A stretch of DNA of 64,000 nucleotides from Paralichthys olivaceus (taxonomy: Eukaryota; Chordata; Actinopteri; Pleuronectiformes; Paralichthyidae): assembly GCF_024713975.1 (NCBI RefSeq), contig NC_091102.1:9987001-10051000 (forward strand), given 5' to 3'. The translations under genes were made by a program, and so were the position numbers. This document shows positions 60,661 through 64,000 of this stretch, piece by piece. The notes under the pieces are model-generated. The model saw only the letters and a list, made by a program, of their open reading frames with translations, was not told the origin of the DNA and ran no database searches. The first letter of the stretch is position 1, and every line of letters starts with the position of its first letter.

Positions 60661-63600
60661 TGCCTATATGTCACCTGGGTGTTTGCAGCCTGACTGGGGA
60701 GATGATCAGAGACGGGCCTTGTTGCAGCATAAAGTCTGGGAATTGCCAACATCTAGTCGGATAATGTTTGTCGCTGGTGTCTGTTCTTCTAACATGTCAC
60801 ATTTGTTCACTTTTGGGAGCTTGGAAGAGAGAAAGATTTCTTATTTCTCTTCTTAAACGCTGATGTCCCGATTGCATTGATTCAGCCCACTTAAATCCGT
60901 GCTTATTCTGCATGCAGCTACTTAACGTGGCCTCCTGCCATTGAAAGGGATTACATGTCATTTCTCATCCCTCTCTCCGCTGCTGGAAGCTCTGCGTCGC
61001 GCCGTCTGCCATGACCTTTGAGCTGAAGCATGCAGTCTACTCCCTCTGAGGTGGTGGTTTGGATCCTTGCACGATGCCGTTTGCATGAACATACATTCAC
61101 TGCTGTGAATTTCAACCCCTATACGAGTTCAGCTTTGAAAGGCCACACGCTGGTCTGTGTGTGAGTTGCCATGGCTACACATGGAGGAGGACAAGGAGCG
61201 TCGGAGCTCGGTTGCTGTGCTGCAGAGTTCTGTCTTCCACTGATATCTGCCACGGAGGAGTTGGGGAGGTGGGGGGTGGGGGGTAGTCTCCATGCAGAGC
61301 ATTAATGTGCGTGTAGTGCTCCAGCGTAGAGATTCGCTGCTGCACACCAATTATGACTAACATATTCAGGAGACACAGCCCAGTTCGCTGTGTGCTGCGA
61401 GTACGTCTCCTTTTTTGCATACAAATACCACGACTTAAAATATGACAGATATTCATTTTTTCATAGAAATATTAGCTCTTATAGGTGTCTGTGCTGTTTG
61501 ACCCAGTTTTCCTTGAAAGTCGGCATTGTGTTTGAGGTGGCAAGGATTGGGGATTTTTTGGGGGGTTGGGTCATATGCTTAGTGTCATCATTCAAATATA
61601 AATGGAAGATTTGTGTGCGACTGTGGAGGCAGTGCTGTGGTTTCGAGGCCTCACACGAGCAGTACAAAGATGAAACCCCCTTTTTATTCAGATTTTCCAT
61701 TGGTGAATAGAAGACGTCGGAGCTTGAAAATGTTCAAAGTGTTGGGTAATCTGACCAACGCTATTCATGTGTCTTGCATCATTCTTGCACTGACTGACAG
61801 CATTCTCATGCTTTTCCTCACATGAACTCTGAACCCCTCGGTTGGCTCTTCTCTCTTGGCACGAAATTGAAATCCCGCAGCAGGATGTGGGGGCAGAGGG
61901 GTTGAGTGGGTTGGTTGATTTCCCACATACAGCCATCTTCTTCCCTCCGCATCCTGAAATGTAATTGGGTCTTGGGAGCCACAGGAGAGGAGCAACAGGG
62001 GGAAATTATCTCGAGGCTGATGGTTAAGAATACAAACACAAAAGAGGAGACTGGAAACCCCACACAGCTTGATTTGAGACGTAAAGATAAACATATGTTT
62101 CATTGAGTTGTCCAAATCAGAAAGAGTTAGAACAGCACTGGGATTACAAGAAATTGATGCTGATCTGTTGTCAGGGCAACCAGTAACCTTCCAGCTTTGA
62201 TAGACAAACTGCACAACATGCACCAGTGTCCAACCTACATCTTACTAAAGTTTCACAATGTAGAGTGTGAGGATATAAAATGTCAATCTTGCAGAAAAAT
62301 CTAAATAGATAACAAAAAGCAATGCATAAATTTCTGATTCTGTTTATGTCCAGTTAATCTCTATGAACAGATTCTGCTTGTCAATATCCAGAGTTTGTAG
62401 ACGTAGAGGGACAAGGTTTCGAGCAGGAAGCCTTCTGGTTTCCGTTTCTAGTTTGACCTATCACATTTGAGCAGGCTTTGGTTGGAGAACATAACACATC
62501 GACCGAAATGCATCAACTAACTGCCTTTTAATTAATCTGTATTCATTCATTCATCTGTATTCATATGCAGATTGCTGTTAATAGAGATTCGCCAAAATGT
62601 CATCTGGACCTAAAACACCTATAAAAAGTATCACTGTTTGTGTTTTGTGTGGAGAAACGTTTGACCTGTGGGGTAATAATGGGACTGTAAACAGTGTACG
62701 AAGACCTGAAGACGTAGTTTGGGATATTCGTTGTTTACACCGGAAGCCCAGAGACTAAGTTGTCCTCAGACTATCGTCGATGGACTCCGGGACTGATGTC
62801 CAGTTGACTAAACCAGATGAAAGCAGACTCCCAGATATTCCTAACAGCATATTAGATTAGATATCCATCATGCATCAGGTGGGAATGTGTGTGTGGGCGT
62901 CAACATGAGCAACTGACATTGATATGAATTTTTAACTTTAATCATAGGTCAGCTGTGAACACATGGTGCAGGTCATAGTGAGACAATCCTGCACAGACGA
63001 AATGATGAAAGCTCATGTCTGACAGCATTTTGCTGCACTGCTTTCTATACCGTGCACAGGTGCTTTGGGAGAAGACGTGCCTTTATAATAAGTCTTGTTC
63101 CTATGGTAACCAAGAGGGATGTGTCTTTGTGAAACATGCTCACGTTTGTTTGGCTCAGACCGGAGTGGAGTCGACTATCTGTTTGTGCGACTCTTTGCCT
63201 TCATCAGTTCACAAAGAAGAGACGAGGCCAATGAATGCGAACGTCACCTGTGATCCCTTTGTGACAGCATCAAGGTGGATCTGACATTTCATGCCCGTGC
63301 ACATACATTATTCCACCGAGCTTTGCCCTTTGATGACAGTGTTCAGATCCTTTCATTAAGCTCTTGAACTGTGGCACTGAATCTGACTGAGCAGCAGCAG
63401 GGTGGGTAGACGTCACCATGATGGGTGTGGCGGCAGCACTGCTCTTAGCTCTGTGATGTCCTTCCTGGTCTCGAATAAAGAGAGAAACCCTCATGGGAGC
63501 CTCTGCAGCTTCACAGCAGCACCAGACCTCTTCAATGAATTATGAATTTCTCATTTAGATTCAGGGGGCTAATTAACATGTCATACGCGACTACCAGCAT

Positions 63601-64000
63601 GATTTCACTGGATTATCCTGTGGTACCTTATTTTAACCCTGCTGCTCTGGCTTCACCTTTCCTACCCTCATCTCCTCAAATGGTCTTATCAGTGAGAAAG
63701 AATTTATTCGCTGCACCACATAAACGCTGTTCTCATGCTATTCTCTGCCATGCTTCATTGGTAATTAAAACAGAAATTGCAGCATTTTCACCCTGACTGT
63801 ATTTTTTTTTTGTCAGTGTTGCAGCTCCGCCCGTGGTAAAAGTCTTTCCCATGATGCATTTGCTTGACATGTTGCGAATCAGAATTCCTCTCAGCTGTAC
63901 CTGTGCAGCTGAGCCTCCCTCCCACTGCAGCCGGGCAGTAATTGAATTTGGGGTCTCATGGGCAGATAGAGGAGACGTGTGGGAGGGAGAGGTCGGGATG

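Larger units (their letters stand above)
52272..64000 (+). other. farp1: farp1 intron 2, 5' part
   Basis: More than 11.7 kb with no further FERM-domain exon recognised. It contains a MITE at 54813, an interspersed repeat at 60415 and a possible inverted-repeat element around 53735-54330 ('tttggtccggacctt' against 'aaggtccaatcc'). Short open frames here are not supported as genes. Confidence 0.6.

Noticed and set aside
61765..62223. 152-codon minus-strand frame in the farp1 intron
   Set aside because: No recognisable domain, and other frames are open over the same region. Likely chance.
1..64000. CRISPR arrays, bacterial operons, riboswitches or phage elements
   Set aside because: Spliced vertebrate genes, CpG-island promoters and fish repeats fill the window. 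No regularly spaced direct repeats with unique spacers were seen.

Overview
This window is vertebrate nuclear DNA and most likely comes from a teleost fish, probably a percomorph. The genes are split by GT-AG introns. The spacer is AT-rich and carries fish-type interspersed elements: degenerate Tc1-like transposons, a TTAA-flanked MITE, L2/Maui-like LINE tails and an AAGTAAAAGTAC-type repeat. Three recognisable genes lie on the + strand in the order mbnl2, rap2a, farp1. This is the order of the human 13q32 block, but importin-5 (IPO5), which sits between RAP2A and FARP1 in human, is not seen here.

Region by region. 1-1763 is upstream spacer with no gene seen. 1764-17401 is a direct tandem duplication of a 7819-bp unit (1764-9582 and 9583-17401). 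Each unit holds the mbnl2 promoter region, a non-coding first exon and the first coding exon, which encodes zinc fingers 1 and 2a. Every landmark I compared, microsatellites included, keeps an exact 7819-bp offset, so this is either a very recent duplication or an assembly duplicate. 17402-27427 carries the remaining mbnl2 exons. These include the 54-nt, 36-nt and 95-nt cassette exons of muscleblind genes and a terminal exon that is open in two frames. The 3' UTR runs to about 30.89 kb.

About 31.5-32.7 kb is a GC- and CpG-rich promoter region with rap2a exon 1. A 7.8-kb intron follows, then rap2a exon 2 at 40.5 kb and a 3' UTR to about 42.13 kb. 42.1-48.3 kb is gene-poor spacer. About 48.3-48.86 kb is the likely farp1 promoter and non-coding first exon. 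The first farp1 coding exon is at 52.06-52.27 kb, and the rest of the window is farp1 intron.

The genes are not an operon and have separate jobs. MBNL2 is a CCCH zinc-finger splicing regulator, RAP2A is a Ras-family small GTPase, and FARP1 is a FERM/Rho-GEF protein of neurons. The most notable features are the exact duplication of the mbnl2 5' end, the conserved-looking autoregulatory setting of the 54-nt exon (141-nt AG-free zone plus nine YGCY motifs), the two-frame terminal exon, and a 123-nt intron that is open in frame. Exon calls rest on reading the sequence and on remembered family proteins; no alignment or transcript data were available.
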